Shown here piece by piece: positions 25,857-38,812 of a DNA stretch of 64,000 nucleotides. The stretch comes from Brugia malayi. Taxonomy: Eukaryota > Nematoda > Chromadorea > Rhabditida > Onchocercidae. The position numbers and the translations under genes were made by a program. The stretch spans positions 15,868,721 through 15,932,720 of the forward strand of contig NW_025062479.1 in NCBI RefSeq assembly GCF_000002995.4, given 5' to 3'. The notes beneath the pieces were generated by a model. The model ran no database searches, was not told the origin of the DNA, and worked only from the letters and a program-made list of their open reading frames with translations. Each line of letters opens with the position of its first letter. Within the stretch, counting starts at the first letter, position 1.

Positions 25857-28800
25857 TGATATTAATGAAATTCAACATTTGAAATAATTTAAAAAACAAT
25901 AATTTTATTTAAATGTTTGCTTCTGTTTCGTTTCGTGCGATGAATAATGAATCACTGCTTTGATGTTTTTTTTTTTTTTTTTCCGCATTGTTTTATTGTG
26001 TTCCTCGAACGGCTTAGCCACTATTAGTGAATCTTAGTGTTTGGCACATATCTGGCAATTGTAAAATATATAATTTAAATTCATAAATTTCAAGGTGTTA
26101 TTGGATCATTTGAAAGCTTAGATTTTATCAGCTAAATCAAACAACCAACATTCCTTAAATACTTCACTGTGAGCTTCAGAATTCAAATTAATCACTGGAA
26201 GATTCAATGTTAATGTGTCATCAGCAAATTGTCACAAATATTACTGTTGTTGATCAAACTAACTTCGTTGAAATTACCGTGTTTTCCTCATTCGATTTCA
26301 AATCCTTCCTATTGGTTTGGTACTGTTAAGGTTCTTATCATGCTGTTTATCGTAATCACTTAAATTTAAGTGGTTTTTGTGAGATTACTGGAAAAGATGA
26401 AAAAGACCGTTAAAACTGTTCTATCGGGCGTCACATCGGAAACGGTCTGATAAACGATCGAATCTGTGTTCTTATTTCACTTCTCCCATTTTTCCTTTTC
26501 TTCATTGCCTGTTACTTTTTCGATGAATAAAGTATGACTACTTCAACTACCGGTTGGTTGATTGATATGACTAAACTAATACGTTATTCAATCATGTGTG
26601 AACAACTTTAACGATTACTTTCAACTGACCGTCACTTTGCTTTTGTGTCATGGCTTAGCTGTAAATTAGTCCTCAATTCTGGGCCATTTATACTGTTAAA
26701 ATGATAAATTATGTGCATTATTTTGCAAGAACTAGAAGTATAAATAAAAGCAAGGGTAGAATATATCTACCGAATTTTATTTAGAATCAGTATTCATTCA
26801 AATTGAAATCAATTCATACAGATCACACTTCTATGATATATTTCTTTAAGAGAGTCTACAGATCAGTTTGTCCTGTTGGAAAGATCCGCTATAGCAATCA
26901 ATGCAAATGTCTTCCACTACTATCATAAATTAATCTGAGTCTGACAATTTAATTGTGACCATTGTACGATTCTTCTGTCTACTAAAAAAAGAAACGTTTC
27001 AGAAACTGTGTCCAAAGCAATAGAATACCTATTGATTAGACTAGTCACTGCTAATTAGTGCGACACCGATTGCTAAGTGTTATGAAAGCAATTCTTCTAG
27101 AAATCTATGGTGCAACATTTTAAGTAAACAATTCTCTATAATTTTAATCGATTGTATTAAAAGGATATCTAATTCAGGCTTGTATAATTTTAAATATTAG
27201 TTAGCTTATTCAAACGCTATTAAGAAAGCAAATTATTCATCATTAATATAGTGTTACGCAACAGAAAGTCATTATTCGTCTCCGGTTTATATTAAATCGA
27301 TCGCCAATAATTTACTGCTAAGATATTTAGTAAACAGTGTTTCGTCACATTTGAAAGTTAAGAAGAAATCAGATTTTCCGGAAGAATCGAACATAAATTA
27401 AGAATGATCATTGCTTCAAAGCCTAGTTATCGTTTTTTGCTTTTGCACTAAAACTATTTTATTCAAAAGATTTTCAATAAAATGAAAAGCTATTCACAAA
27501 ATTTTCAGTTTTCCAGTCATCCTTTTTTTCGTTTTTCCATATGTTTCTCAATTTTATAACATGTATCTTCGGTTCTGCACCTTTTGCTAATGTTCCGGAA
27601 CAACAGGAAACAAACGATATTACAATTAAAAAGAGCTTTTCAAAGTTTTAATTCTTTGTTAAAATTTAAAAGCAATTTATTATTGGTAAAAATATTTCAT
27701 TTAAACATGAAATTCGTCTTTTGAATGAAACAAAACCTTTCGTTATTCATTCTAACCTATACTTGCTTCACATTGTTCTGAATCAATAAAAGGAGCAGAA
27801 TAATTTCTTCCCCAAATATTCCCCATAAGTCAAAGGTGAGGGTTAATTGCAAAAGGGTATTCAATTTCGGGTTAAATTTATAACTGTCAAATTTAATTGA
27901 TGTCCCAAGACTCTACCTCCAGTACTTATCGTCGTCCAATTTTCTCTGGCCAAGTTGCAATGGCTTATGCAGTCAGAACATTACTTTCTTGGCATACGTA
28001 ATTGTCAGAACAAAAGATCGAATATCGATAGAGAAGCAACATCTCACTCTATTTCGAATATTAATTTTAATTTCTATTTCATTTTTTTTCAGATTGACAA
28101 TGTCGCTTAAATGTCTTTTTGCAATCTTTCTGGCGAGCAATGCATGTAAGTCTTCATAAGTAATCTTTCATAGTTATGTTAACTGCATTTCTCACTAATT
28201 TGCAACACAAGTGATTAATCCGGAATTGTATTCCGAGACCAAATAATATCAGTATACTTGCCGGTTATACGAGCATCAAAGTCGGATTAAATAATTATCA
28301 TTGAGTAAACTCAAACGGTTCTTTTTATGACTGTAAGCATAAGTTTCAACACCACACAGCGAAAAAATGACACTGAACGAATTAATTCAAATGTTTAGAT
28401 CCAACGCTGCAAAAAGATGGCACAGCAAATTACAACGTAAAAACGGAATCAGAATTACATCCCATTCCTCTACCAGTATTTCCCGAAACTTCGTCACTTC
28501 CTGAACCTGAAACTTTAACACACATGAAAGTTCCAGATGACTCAGAACGTTATCCTAGTTTTCCACCCTTATTTCCTGAAACTTCGTCACCTCCTGAACC
28601 TGAAACTTCAACACACATGAAAGTTCCAGATGACTCAGAACGTTATCCTAGTTTTCCACCCTTATTTCCTGAAACTTCGTCACCTCCTGAACCTGAAACT
28701 TCAACACACATGAAAGTTCCAGATGACTCAGAACGTTATCCTATTTTTCCACCCTTATTTCCTGAAACTTCGTCACCTCCTGAACCTGAAACTTCAACAC

Positions 28801-28961
28801 ACATGAAAGTTCCAGATGACTCAGAACGTTATCCTAGTTTTCCACCCTTATTTCCTGAAACTTCGTCACCTCCTGAACCTGAAACTTCAACACACATGAA
28901 AGTTCCAGATGACTCAGAACGTTATCCTAGTTTTCCACCCTTATTTCCTGAAACTTCGTCA
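25857..28961 (+). repeat. Segmental duplication, copy 1 (flank, exon 1, intron and first repeats of gene A)
   Basis: This block of about 3.1 kb matches 35708-38812. The offset is 9851 bases at every landmark I checked: block start, exon 1 ATG, intron, first repeat and the last matching base before the repeats differ. Even the 17-T run near 25976-25992 has the same length. I saw no substitution in the lines compared, though I did not align every base. The block begins TGATATTAATG and is the 5' flank and start of gene A. Confidence 0.92.
28093..28099 (+). promoter_or_regulatory. Splice acceptor just before the gene A start codon
   Basis: A pyrimidine run ending TTTTTTTTCAG (AG at 28091-28092) lies seven bases before the ATG. 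The same layout occurs before gene B (acceptor to 32220) and gene C (acceptor to 37943). In nematodes this is the usual place for a spliced leader to be added. A short 5'-UTR intron would look the same. Confidence 0.6.
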
Positions 28962-29669
28962 CCTCCTGAACCTGAAACTTCAACACACATGAAAGTTCCA
29001 GATGACTCAGAACGTTATCCTATTTTTCCACCCTTATTTCCTGAAACTTCGTCACCTCCTGAACCTGAAACTTCAACACACATGAAAGCTCCAGATGACT
29101 CAGAACGTTATCCTATTTTTCCACCCTTATTTCCTGAAACTTCGTCACCTCCTGAACCTGAAACTTCAACACACATGAAAGCTCCAGATGACTCAGAACG
29201 TTATCCTATTTTTCCACCCTTATTTCCTGAAACTTCGTCATCACCTGAACCTGAAACCTCGTCACAACTGAAATTACCAAGTGATTCAGAACGTCATCAT
29301 ATTCCTTCACTGATATTTCCTGAAACTTCGTCATCACCTGAACCTGAAACCTCGTCACAAATGAAATTACCAAGTGATTCAGAACGTCATCATATTCCTT
29401 CACTGATATTTCCTGAAACTTCGTCATCACCTGAACCTGAAACCTCGTCACAAATGAAATTACCAAGTGATTCAGAACGTCATCATATTCCTTCACTGAT
29501 ATTTCCTGAAACTTCGTCATCTCCAGGTCTTGAAAAATCGACACATATGGTCATACCAAGTGATTTCAGTACGAATTACGACATTAGAACAGAATCAGAA
29601 TGGAATTCATATGCTAAGCAATTCAGTGTTTTACCTTATTTCCTGAATCACCCCCTCCTGAGACGCTGA
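28100..29669 (+). CDS. Secreted tandem-repeat protein A (31-residue Pro/Glu/Ser/Thr repeats)
   Basis: This two-exon gene (28100-28145 and 28399-29669, phase 1 junction, 253-base intron) gives 438 residues. Exon 1 encodes the signal peptide MSLKCLFAIFLASNA. Exon 2 starts YPTLQKDGTANYNVKTESE, and the repeats begin at residue 58. There are eight type I units (MKVPDDSERYP...PPLFPETSSPPEPET) and three type II units (MKLPSDSERHHIPSL...SSSPEPET), then a degenerate unit. Apart from exon 1 the protein has no cysteine and is rich in Pro, Glu, Ser and Thr, so it is probably secreted, disordered and perhaps O-glycosylated. The function is unknown and I recognise no family. The last ~20 residues look frameshifted: from 29636 another frame reads LFPESPPPETLT, the expected repeat end, while the used frame ends ...NHPLLRR. 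An AATAAA lies at 29812. Confidence 0.8.
28524..29546 (+). repeat. 93-bp coding minisatellite of gene A (11 full units)
   Basis: Unit length is exactly 93 bases, so frame is kept. Units 1-8 are type I; positions 3, 6, 7 and 8 have Ile in place of Ser after Tyr-Pro, and units 7-8 start MKAPDD. Unit 8 already ends in the type II style (SSSPEPETSSQ). Units 9-11 are type II. The array is also open on the minus strand, which is a side effect of the unit length. Confidence 0.95.
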
Positions 29670-29789
29670 CATTTATAATTTTCACTTTCCAATATTTGCT
29701 AGAAGTTCACTTTTTTGGAAGCATCAATGCATATTATCATAATGTGTAGAAATGCAAAAATTTTAGTGTGCCGATGAAATTAATTACGA

Positions 29790-32220
29790 AACTTTTGATT
29801 TGATATTAATTAATAAAAATAAACATTTGAAATAATTCAAAAAAAAAACAATAATTTTACTTAAATGTTTGTTTCTTTTTCATTTCTTGCAATGCTTGAA
29901 TCGCTACTTTGATGTCTTTTCCCGCTATTTTCCATTGTGTTTCTCAAACGCCTTGGCTCCTATCAGTGATTCTAAGCACATGACGCATATTTGGCACATA
30001 TACATTTATGATGATTTTATTCAAAAAGCAATAAAAAGATAGTAATATATTTTGGTAATATTAAAGTGATGTCAAATCATTTTGACTATTTAAAATTTAT
30101 CAGCTAAATCACGAGACAGTTCTCAAATCTTTCATGGCAATATTTTGGTATTCAAAATAATCGCAGGGACATTTCTGAGAGATTCAGTTTTGTTGAAAAG
30201 AAAAATATTAATATATCATCAGTTACTTATCACACATAATTATTTTCACTCCAATTTAACAATAATATAAATTAAAGAAGTGAAAAAAAAAAAAAAAAAC
30301 AAATCCGATAATTAATAAATGTTGAAAATATTGAAATTCATTCAAAATTAAACTTTATTTGATGAAGATCAAATGCTTTTATTATATATTTTATGATAGC
30401 TTAGTTTTCGACGAGTAAAGATGATGCATGAAAAAGTAACAGATCATTCATTCTTGTAGAACTTCTGGAAAAATCCATTAAATGAACTATTGCAAATGTT
30501 TCTCATCATATCAGTATAAATGCATTTAAAGTATAGGACATTTGCAAATGAAATGTGATTGCTGTACAACATTTCAGCCTATTGAAAAAGGAAATGCTTT
30601 CAGATATTGTATCCAACGTGAGAGAAATACCTTATCCTATTAACTAAGTTAGTTTTTCGCTAAAAAGTGCAACGAGTGTCAAGTGTCATCGAAAATGTTC
30701 CTTCCTTCTAGATGTTAAGAGAATATTTTTATATAACTCTCAAACATAAATTAAGGAAGATTAGAAACTATCAATGCTTCAAATGCCGAACTATTGTTTT
30801 TTTTTTTTTTTTTTGTTTTTTTGTTTTTGATTTTTTTTTTTTTTACATCAAAATTTTGAAACTATTTTATTCAAAAGATTTTCAAACAAAATTAATTATA
30901 GATGCTATTCATAAATTTCTCAATTGTCTAGTCATCCTTTTTTCGTTTTGTATGTTTCCTAATTCTATAACATATGTTTTCAATTCTCTCTCAGCTAGTT
31001 TTTTGGAATGACGGTTTTTTTCATTGTGTTAATTGTTTGTTAAAATTTTTAATCAAATCAATAATTGTCGAAATTCGTCTTTTGAATGAAACAAAACCTT
31101 TCGTTATTCATTCTAACCTATACTTGCTTCACATTGTTCTGAATCAATAAAAGGAGCAGAATAATTTCTTCCCCAAATATTCCCCATAAGTCAAAGGTGA
31201 GGATTAATTGAAAAAGGGTATTCAATTTCGGGTTAAATTTATAATTGTCGAATTTAATCGATGTCCCAAAACTCTAGCGCCAGTATCTACGTCCAACTTT
31301 CTCTAGCCACATTGTAGTAGCTCGTGCAGCTAGAACAACACTTTATTGTCATGTGTAATTGTCAGATCAGACTTGAATATCGATAGAGATGGGCTTGACT
31401 GATACTTGTAGCTTAAAGTCGAATTGAATTTTCGTATATATAGTTGAAGAGCTTTCTTTGTTTATTACTGTCTGTTACGAATGCATTGATCGAAGGGTCT
31501 GTTATAAGGATTTTATTGCTAGAACCACAACATATAGGTATTAATCTATAACAATTATACTGCTAATTTCGTAGAGTATCTACGAACGAGATAAAGAAAA
31601 TTGATGGATTGATGAGGAATTTACTATAATTAAATGAGTTGTGAGTGGGGGAGAGCAGTCAAACTGTAGCTTACTGGTAAAGAAAAGAAAACTCATGGAG
31701 ACAAAGGATTTAAATCCTTATATAGTGGGCACTAAATTGCAAGAAGTGCATGATTACATTGAGTAAGGAGCTATCAGATGATCTTGAACTCTTTATATAG
31801 TAAGAGATAGATTTTAATATATCTTCTCAAGGGATGACTGTTAAATTAGAAAACCTTTACAATATTATCGACATTGCAAGTAATTTGATTTGGAACAAAG
31901 GAGTAATTTTTAACATATTAGATAAACACACATCATTTGTTAACAGTTGAAAATTTCTAGACAAGCAGATAGGCTCGGTTACAATGGGAGGATGAATTCT
32001 GGAATAATGATTACTTAAATGAGATGTAATTTGAAACAGTTTTATATTTCTTTAAAGAATGTTCGATTAAGATAAATTTTAGTATTGTGGATTAATAGCA
32101 TTTTCCTTAATATATTTTGTTATTTGGACGTTCGCAAGACTTTTGCGACATGAGAACTAGTATATCACTTTATCACTCTATCTCGAATATTAATTTTAAT
32201 TTCTATTTCTTTTTTCTCAG
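29790..32220 (+). repeat. Diverged copy of the same 5' flank, in front of gene B
   Basis: Pieces of the flank that precedes genes A and C recur here in the same order with many changes. The start (TTTGATATTAAT...AAATGTTTG) is at 29800-29870. The stretch before ...CTTCTAG is at about 30480-30710. The stretch from TTCGTCTTTTGAATGAAACA to AATATCGATAGAGA is at 31073-31387, and the last part before exon 1 is at about 32172-32220. A segment matching about 26260-26700 seems missing, and about 785 bases are inserted at 31388-32171. This is an older duplicate than copies 1 and 3. Confidence 0.75.
31388..32171. other. Insertion of about 785 bases upstream of gene B
   Basis: The flank of gene A is continuous across AATATCGATAGAGA...ACTCTATTTCGAATATT, while in B these two parts are separated by unrelated sequence. 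I see no open frame, no clear terminal repeats and no clear target duplication. A small hairpin (CGCAA...TTGCG) is at about 32132-32147. It may be a mobile element remnant or the ancestral state lost in A and C. Confidence 0.55.
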
Positions 32221-32519
32221 GTTGACAATGTCGCTTAAATGCCTCTTTGCAATCTTTCTGGCGAGCAATGCATGTAAGTCTTCATAAGTAATCTTTCATA
32301 GTTATGTTAACTGCATTTCTCACTAATTTGCAACACAAGTGATTAATCCGGAATTGTATTCCGGAACCAAATAATCCCAGGTACACTTCGCCTGTGTTCT
32401 GCAAGTATTCAACTCGCTCTAATAATTTATTATTTGGTAAACTCAAATGGTTATTTGAACGTACAGAAATATATAAGCTGCAAATTAATGAATAAAGTAC
32501 TCGAGTGATCGAACTTGTT

Positions 32520-32606
32520 TTTTTGTTGTTCGTTATTCTTATTATTATTGTTTTGCCTTTGTTGCTGTTGTTACTGTTGTTGTTATTATTGTTATTGTTG
32601 CTGTTA
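32520..32606 (+). repeat. TTG/TTA trinucleotide tract in the first intron of gene B
   Basis: An imperfect (TTG)n/(TTA)n tract. Its complement reads as a poly-Asn frame, which is a by-product of the repeat. Genes A and C lack it at the same place. Confidence 0.85.
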
Positions 32607-33791
32607 TTGAAACTCATAATTTCATCTCATGTAATAAATAATGAATACAGAGCTATGTGGTCTTATCTGTTTTTATAGATTGTCAGGATTTGAGCTGTGA
32701 ACCAGAATATCACTATAACAAAGAAACCAATGCTTGTTACAAAGTGAGAAGCTAAGAAGTTTTGATTCATATATTTGCAAATAATTTTTCTCTTGAATAA
32801 TCACATTTGCAACAAATAAAATAATAAGCGCTCATTTTGTGATATAATTTGAAACTCACACAATACTCCGAGGCATATTATAGGATAATTTTATAAATAA
32901 TCTATTTTTTCTTTAATTGTTAATTCCAAGGAATCAGTATTTTCCATTGGTCTGAAGAATTGAACATCGTTTTGGTTAGTAACCAAAACATGTTACTCTA
33001 TAGTTATTTGTTATAAAGTTAAACATATTTACATGTTATTATATCTTTGTTTCATTCCTGATTAATCTTTAATTATCGTAAAAAAACATAAATGAATCCA
33101 AATTTCAATATAACAATTATCGACATAAATGTTAAAAAAAATTTTTTACTAATTTCATGGAAATTTTTGTTAAATTCACATGTATGTTATGCATTCGCTT
33201 ATGTTTCTTTTCATAGAATTTATCTAATCATTGTTTTGGATGATTTGCAGATGTGAGTGACAAATTCAACAAATCATATGAAATTTGAAAATGCATGGTT
33301 TTATTGTACAAAAGAAAATGCTGTTCAAATGCTGAAGCAAATTTTCTTTACGGCATACATATTAGATATATAAATACATAGGATAAGTAAGTATATTGTG
33401 GGTTACGTTAACCCTATAAATGTCACTAAAGAATAGATATAATTTCACTGTGTAATTATTTTCATTTTGAATTTTTGTAAAAAAATTTCATTTTGAAATA
33501 TTTCGGATTTAATTGGTCATAGTCTATAGCAAGTTACAAAGTATTAATTGGTATAAAAAGTGATAAATGAATGAATGATAATACATTACTTTATACCGAT
33601 TGGGAAACAAAATGTTCGAATTATGGTGAGTGTGCCGGAATTCGAGTTGAATCAAACGGAATTACATCAAAAGTGGGTAAATGGATGAGAATGTATTTGC
33701 ATTCTTATGTAAAGGAAAAGCAAACAAAATGCATGGAAGACAATGCTCGAAGGGTTGTGTTTATCGTCCACGTAGTGGTTTCTGTTATGCG

Positions 33792-35114
33792 GTAAGTTTT
33801 TTTTTTTTAATAATTAATTAAAATTAATGCCAATAAAGATAGAAATGTACTTATTGTAAAATTATTCTATTGTTGACATTAAGTAATTAACAAATCTTTT
33901 ATTATATATCAATTTCTTACATTAATAAGTGATACAATTTCGCATTCAAAATGATTCTTTTTATTATTTATTAATTCAAATCTTAATTACTTTTATCAAT
34001 TCAAATAAAATCTTAATATTGCTTTCAAAAAAAAATCACAGATCAAAATAATTTATAATTTAAGCACGAATAATGTCAAAATATTTGTATTAGAGAAATA
34101 TTTCTCACTCAAATGATTCATCACATAAAATGAATGTTATATCTAATGGAATGAATCATTTATCTAATTCTCATCTTTGCTTCCGATTATAAAGCTTATC
34201 TTTAATATTATTTCAAATATTGGCGAATCATTTGATATATAAATATCTTCATTTTAATAACTTATATCTTTTGCTATAATCAGCTCTTTGCTTTTGCTTT
34301 TTTTCTTTTTTTTGGGGAATTTCACAGTATTTTTTTTTTTTTCAGTAAATCATATATCCATATAAGAAATTTGATTTCATTATTAGAGTTTCTTTTTTTC
34401 TTTCTTTGTTTCTATTACTTATCACTTTTTTTATGCTTTTTCTTACTTATTCACGCTCGCTTTAAAAATACTCGCTCCTACAATTTCAAAATATTCACCA
34501 ATTTCTTACCATATCAATTCCCATTTAAGCTTTGAAACAATTTCTTCAACAAAAAACATTTATTAAACAACTAATAATTATCATCGATCTTTCATAAAGA
34601 AATTAAAATGTAAAGCAGAAATTAATCACATCAAAGAAAAAGAAAAAACTTTCACAACAATAGCAACAAGCAGTGAGAAAAAAATTAAACGAACCAGCAA
34701 GAAGTAAGATAATCAAAAATTTCACACTAGAAACTTCATAGCATGACCGATTTATAAGTAAATCCAGCAGTACTGATAACCGAAATATTTCCAGCAGTGA
34801 TGTGATATCAACATTACTGCTTGTTTCTAGATAAAATCACCAAAAGCAAATATTACGGTCTATGAAACAGTTACTGTTAGCTGCAGGAATGAACTCAGAA
34901 TAATGGTTTCTGTACATTCTACAGAAGAAACGCAATTCATCATCAGAGGTGTTTTCAGTTCTATCAATAAATTATCAATAAAATATTTTAAGAAATGGGA
35001 AATTAAAAATCTCAGAAAAAGTTTAACAATATGTAAACTTTTGTTTCATAGTTTCACGCAAAGAAGATCATAGTGACTTTTTTTTTTAGCTAACATATTT
35101 AATTTTAAACATCA
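33792..35114 (+). other. Long non-coding stretch inside the gene B remnant
   Basis: Between the CYA donor and the second lectin-domain body there is about 1.3 kb with no recognisable exon. The middle part of the second lectin domain is therefore either lost or too decayed to see. Confidence 0.45.
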
Positions 35115-35707
35115 GAACTGGCGCCTCAAAAGCCAAATGTAACGGGGATTAATCTTGGTCTGATACATGATTTTGATCAAAACAGTGAATATTCCTGAGG
35201 AGATGGGATGATATTTGGTTATCACAATTGGAATCCCACAAAAGCTAGACAAAATTTGGAAAACAATTGTGTCGAAATGGATTCAAAAACTGGATTTTGG
35301 CAACAGATTTCATGCACTCAAAAGACCATAGACGAATTCACTTCTACTGCTAACAATAAAGGAATTATTTGTAAAACAATTTCTATATTCATAGAAAAGA
35401 AAAAATCATTTATTAAGACAATAAGAAAGAAAGGCTTAATTTGAAATACAAATATGCGATCAATTCAGCTTATAATTTAATAAATGTATTAACATCGACC
35501 GTTACCACCATACAAAATGAAGCTACTGCAACAGATTCTAAGATGAAAAAAAGAACAAAATGGCAACCCCATTCTTCATATTATACATCTTTTCCAATAC
35601 TTGCTAAAAGTTCCCCATCACTTAATTTGGAAACATCAACGCCAGTATCATAAATCATAGAAATACACAAATTTTAATGGGCTAACAAAGCTAATTAACA
35701 TTTGATT

Positions 35708-38700
35708 TGATATTAATGAAATTCAACATTTGAAATAATTTAAAAAACAATAATTTTATTTAAATGTTTGCTTCTGTTTCGTTTCGTGCGATGAATAATG
35801 AATCACTGCTTTGATGTTTTTTTTTTTTTTTTTCCGCATTGTTTTATTGTGTTCCTCGAACGGCTTAGCCACTATTAGTGAATCTTAGTGTTTGGCACAT
35901 ATCTGGCAATTGTAAAATATATAATTTAAATTCATAAATTTCAAGGTGTTATTGGATCATTTGAAAGCTTAGATTTTATCAGCTAAATCAAACAACCAAC
36001 ATTCCTTAAATACTTCACTGTGAGCTTCAGAATTCAAATTAATCACTGGAAGATTCAATGTTAATGTGTCATCAGCAAATTGTCACAAATATTACTGTTG
36101 TTGATCAAACTAACTTCGTTGAAATTACCGTGTTTTCCTCATTCGATTTCAAATCCTTCCTATTGGTTTGGTACTGTTAAGGTTCTTATCATGCTGTTTA
36201 TCGTAATCACTTAAATTTAAGTGGTTTTTGTGAGATTACTGGAAAAGATGAAAAAGACCGTTAAAACTGTTCTATCGGGCGTCACATCGGAAACGGTCTG
36301 ATAAACGATCGAATCTGTGTTCTTATTTCACTTCTCCCATTTTTCCTTTTCTTCATTGCCTGTTACTTTTTCGATGAATAAAGTATGACTACTTCAACTA
36401 CCGGTTGGTTGATTGATATGACTAAACTAATACGTTATTCAATCATGTGTGAACAACTTTAACGATTACTTTCAACTGACCGTCACTTTGCTTTTGTGTC
36501 ATGGCTTAGCTGTAAATTAGTCCTCAATTCTGGGCCATTTATACTGTTAAAATGATAAATTATGTGCATTATTTTGCAAGAACTAGAAGTATAAATAAAA
36601 GCAAGGGTAGAATATATCTACCGAATTTTATTTAGAATCAGTATTCATTCAAATTGAAATCAATTCATACAGATCACACTTCTATGATATATTTCTTTAA
36701 GAGAGTCTACAGATCAGTTTGTCCTGTTGGAAAGATCCGCTATAGCAATCAATGCAAATGTCTTCCACTACTATCATAAATTAATCTGAGTCTGACAATT
36801 TAATTGTGACCATTGTACGATTCTTCTGTCTACTAAAAAAAGAAACGTTTCAGAAACTGTGTCCAAAGCAATAGAATACCTATTGATTAGACTAGTCACT
36901 GCTAATTAGTGCGACACCGATTGCTAAGTGTTATGAAAGCAATTCTTCTAGAAATCTATGGTGCAACATTTTAAGTAAACAATTCTCTATAATTTTAATC
37001 GATTGTATTAAAAGGATATCTAATTCAGGCTTGTATAATTTTAAATATTAGTTAGCTTATTCAAACGCTATTAAGAAAGCAAATTATTCATCATTAATAT
37101 AGTGTTACGCAACAGAAAGTCATTATTCGTCTCCGGTTTATATTAAATCGATCGCCAATAATTTACTGCTAAGATATTTAGTAAACAGTGTTTCGTCACA
37201 TTTGAAAGTTAAGAAGAAATCAGATTTTCCGGAAGAATCGAACATAAATTAAGAATGATCATTGCTTCAAAGCCTAGTTATCGTTTTTTGCTTTTGCACT
37301 AAAACTATTTTATTCAAAAGATTTTCAATAAAATGAAAAGCTATTCACAAAATTTTCAGTTTTCCAGTCATCCTTTTTTTCGTTTTTCCATATGTTTCTC
37401 AATTTTATAACATGTATCTTCGGTTCTGCACCTTTTGCTAATGTTCCGGAACAACAGGAAACAAACGATATTACAATTAAAAAGAGCTTTTCAAAGTTTT
37501 AATTCTTTGTTAAAATTTAAAAGCAATTTATTATTGGTAAAAATATTTCATTTAAACATGAAATTCGTCTTTTGAATGAAACAAAACCTTTCGTTATTCA
37601 TTCTAACCTATACTTGCTTCACATTGTTCTGAATCAATAAAAGGAGCAGAATAATTTCTTCCCCAAATATTCCCCATAAGTCAAAGGTGAGGGTTAATTG
37701 CAAAAGGGTATTCAATTTCGGGTTAAATTTATAACTGTCAAATTTAATTGATGTCCCAAGACTCTACCTCCAGTACTTATCGTCGTCCAATTTTCTCTGG
37801 CCAAGTTGCAATGGCTTATGCAGTCAGAACATTACTTTCTTGGCATACGTAATTGTCAGAACAAAAGATCGAATATCGATAGAGAAGCAACATCTCACTC
37901 TATTTCGAATATTAATTTTAATTTCTATTTCATTTTTTTTCAGATTGACAATGTCGCTTAAATGTCTTTTTGCAATCTTTCTGGCGAGCAATGCATGTAA
38001 GTCTTCATAAGTAATCTTTCATAGTTATGTTAACTGCATTTCTCACTAATTTGCAACACAAGTGATTAATCCGGAATTGTATTCCGAGACCAAATAATAT
38101 CAGTATACTTGCCGGTTATACGAGCATCAAAGTCGGATTAAATAATTATCATTGAGTAAACTCAAACGGTTCTTTTTATGACTGTAAGCATAAGTTTCAA
38201 CACCACACAGCGAAAAAATGACACTGAACGAATTAATTCAAATGTTTAGATCCAACGCTGCAAAAAGATGGCACAGCAAATTACAACGTAAAAACGGAAT
38301 CAGAATTACATCCCATTCCTCTACCAGTATTTCCCGAAACTTCGTCACTTCCTGAACCTGAAACTTTAACACACATGAAAGTTCCAGATGACTCAGAACG
38401 TTATCCTAGTTTTCCACCCTTATTTCCTGAAACTTCGTCACCTCCTGAACCTGAAACTTCAACACACATGAAAGTTCCAGATGACTCAGAACGTTATCCT
38501 AGTTTTCCACCCTTATTTCCTGAAACTTCGTCACCTCCTGAACCTGAAACTTCAACACACATGAAAGTTCCAGATGACTCAGAACGTTATCCTATTTTTC
38601 CACCCTTATTTCCTGAAACTTCGTCACCTCCTGAACCTGAAACTTCAACACACATGAAAGTTCCAGATGACTCAGAACGTTATCCTAGTTTTCCACCCTT

Positions 38701-38812
38701 ATTTCCTGAAACTTCGTCACCTCCTGAACCTGAAACTTCAACACACATGAAAGTTCCAGATGACTCAGAACGTTATCCTAGTTTTCCACCCTTATTTCCT
38801 GAAACTTCGTCA
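35708..38812 (+). repeat. Segmental duplication, copy 3 (flank, exon 1, intron and first repeats of gene C)
   Basis: This is the partner of 25857-28961. It follows the end of gene B directly: B's 3' region ends ATTTGATTTGATATTAATG, and the same join follows gene C at about 40555. Matching stops inside repeat unit 5, where C switches to the type II ending. Confidence 0.92.

Larger units (their letters stand above)
32228..35653 (+). pseudogene. Gene B: broken secreted protein with two C-type lectin domains and a single C-terminal repeat-like tail
   Basis: Exon 1 (32228-32273) gives the same signal peptide as genes A and C. Exon 2 (32679-32743, phase fits) reads YCQDLSCEPEYHYNKETNACYK, the opening of a C-type lectin domain. 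Later pieces fit that domain in order: FENAWFYCTKE (33284-), SNAEANFLYGIHI (33325-, other frame), YTDWETKCSNYGECAGIRV (33589-) and DENVFAFLCK (about 33684-33713, one base out of frame). A second domain opens with CSKGCVYRPRSGFCYA, ending at a donor after 33791. It continues GINLGLIHDF...GYHNW...CVEM...GFWQQISC...GIICK at 35115-35380. There are at least two frameshifts and a TGA (35196-35198) where a Trp is expected. The tail (35441-35653) ends SFPILAKSSPSLNLETSTP, like one A/C repeat. Sequencing errors could mimic some breaks. Binding partner unknown. Confidence 0.72.

Noticed and set aside
32282..32617. Minus-strand 111-codon frame with poly-Asn start
   Set aside because: It reads through a TTG/TTA microsatellite and intron sequence of gene B; no protein similarity.
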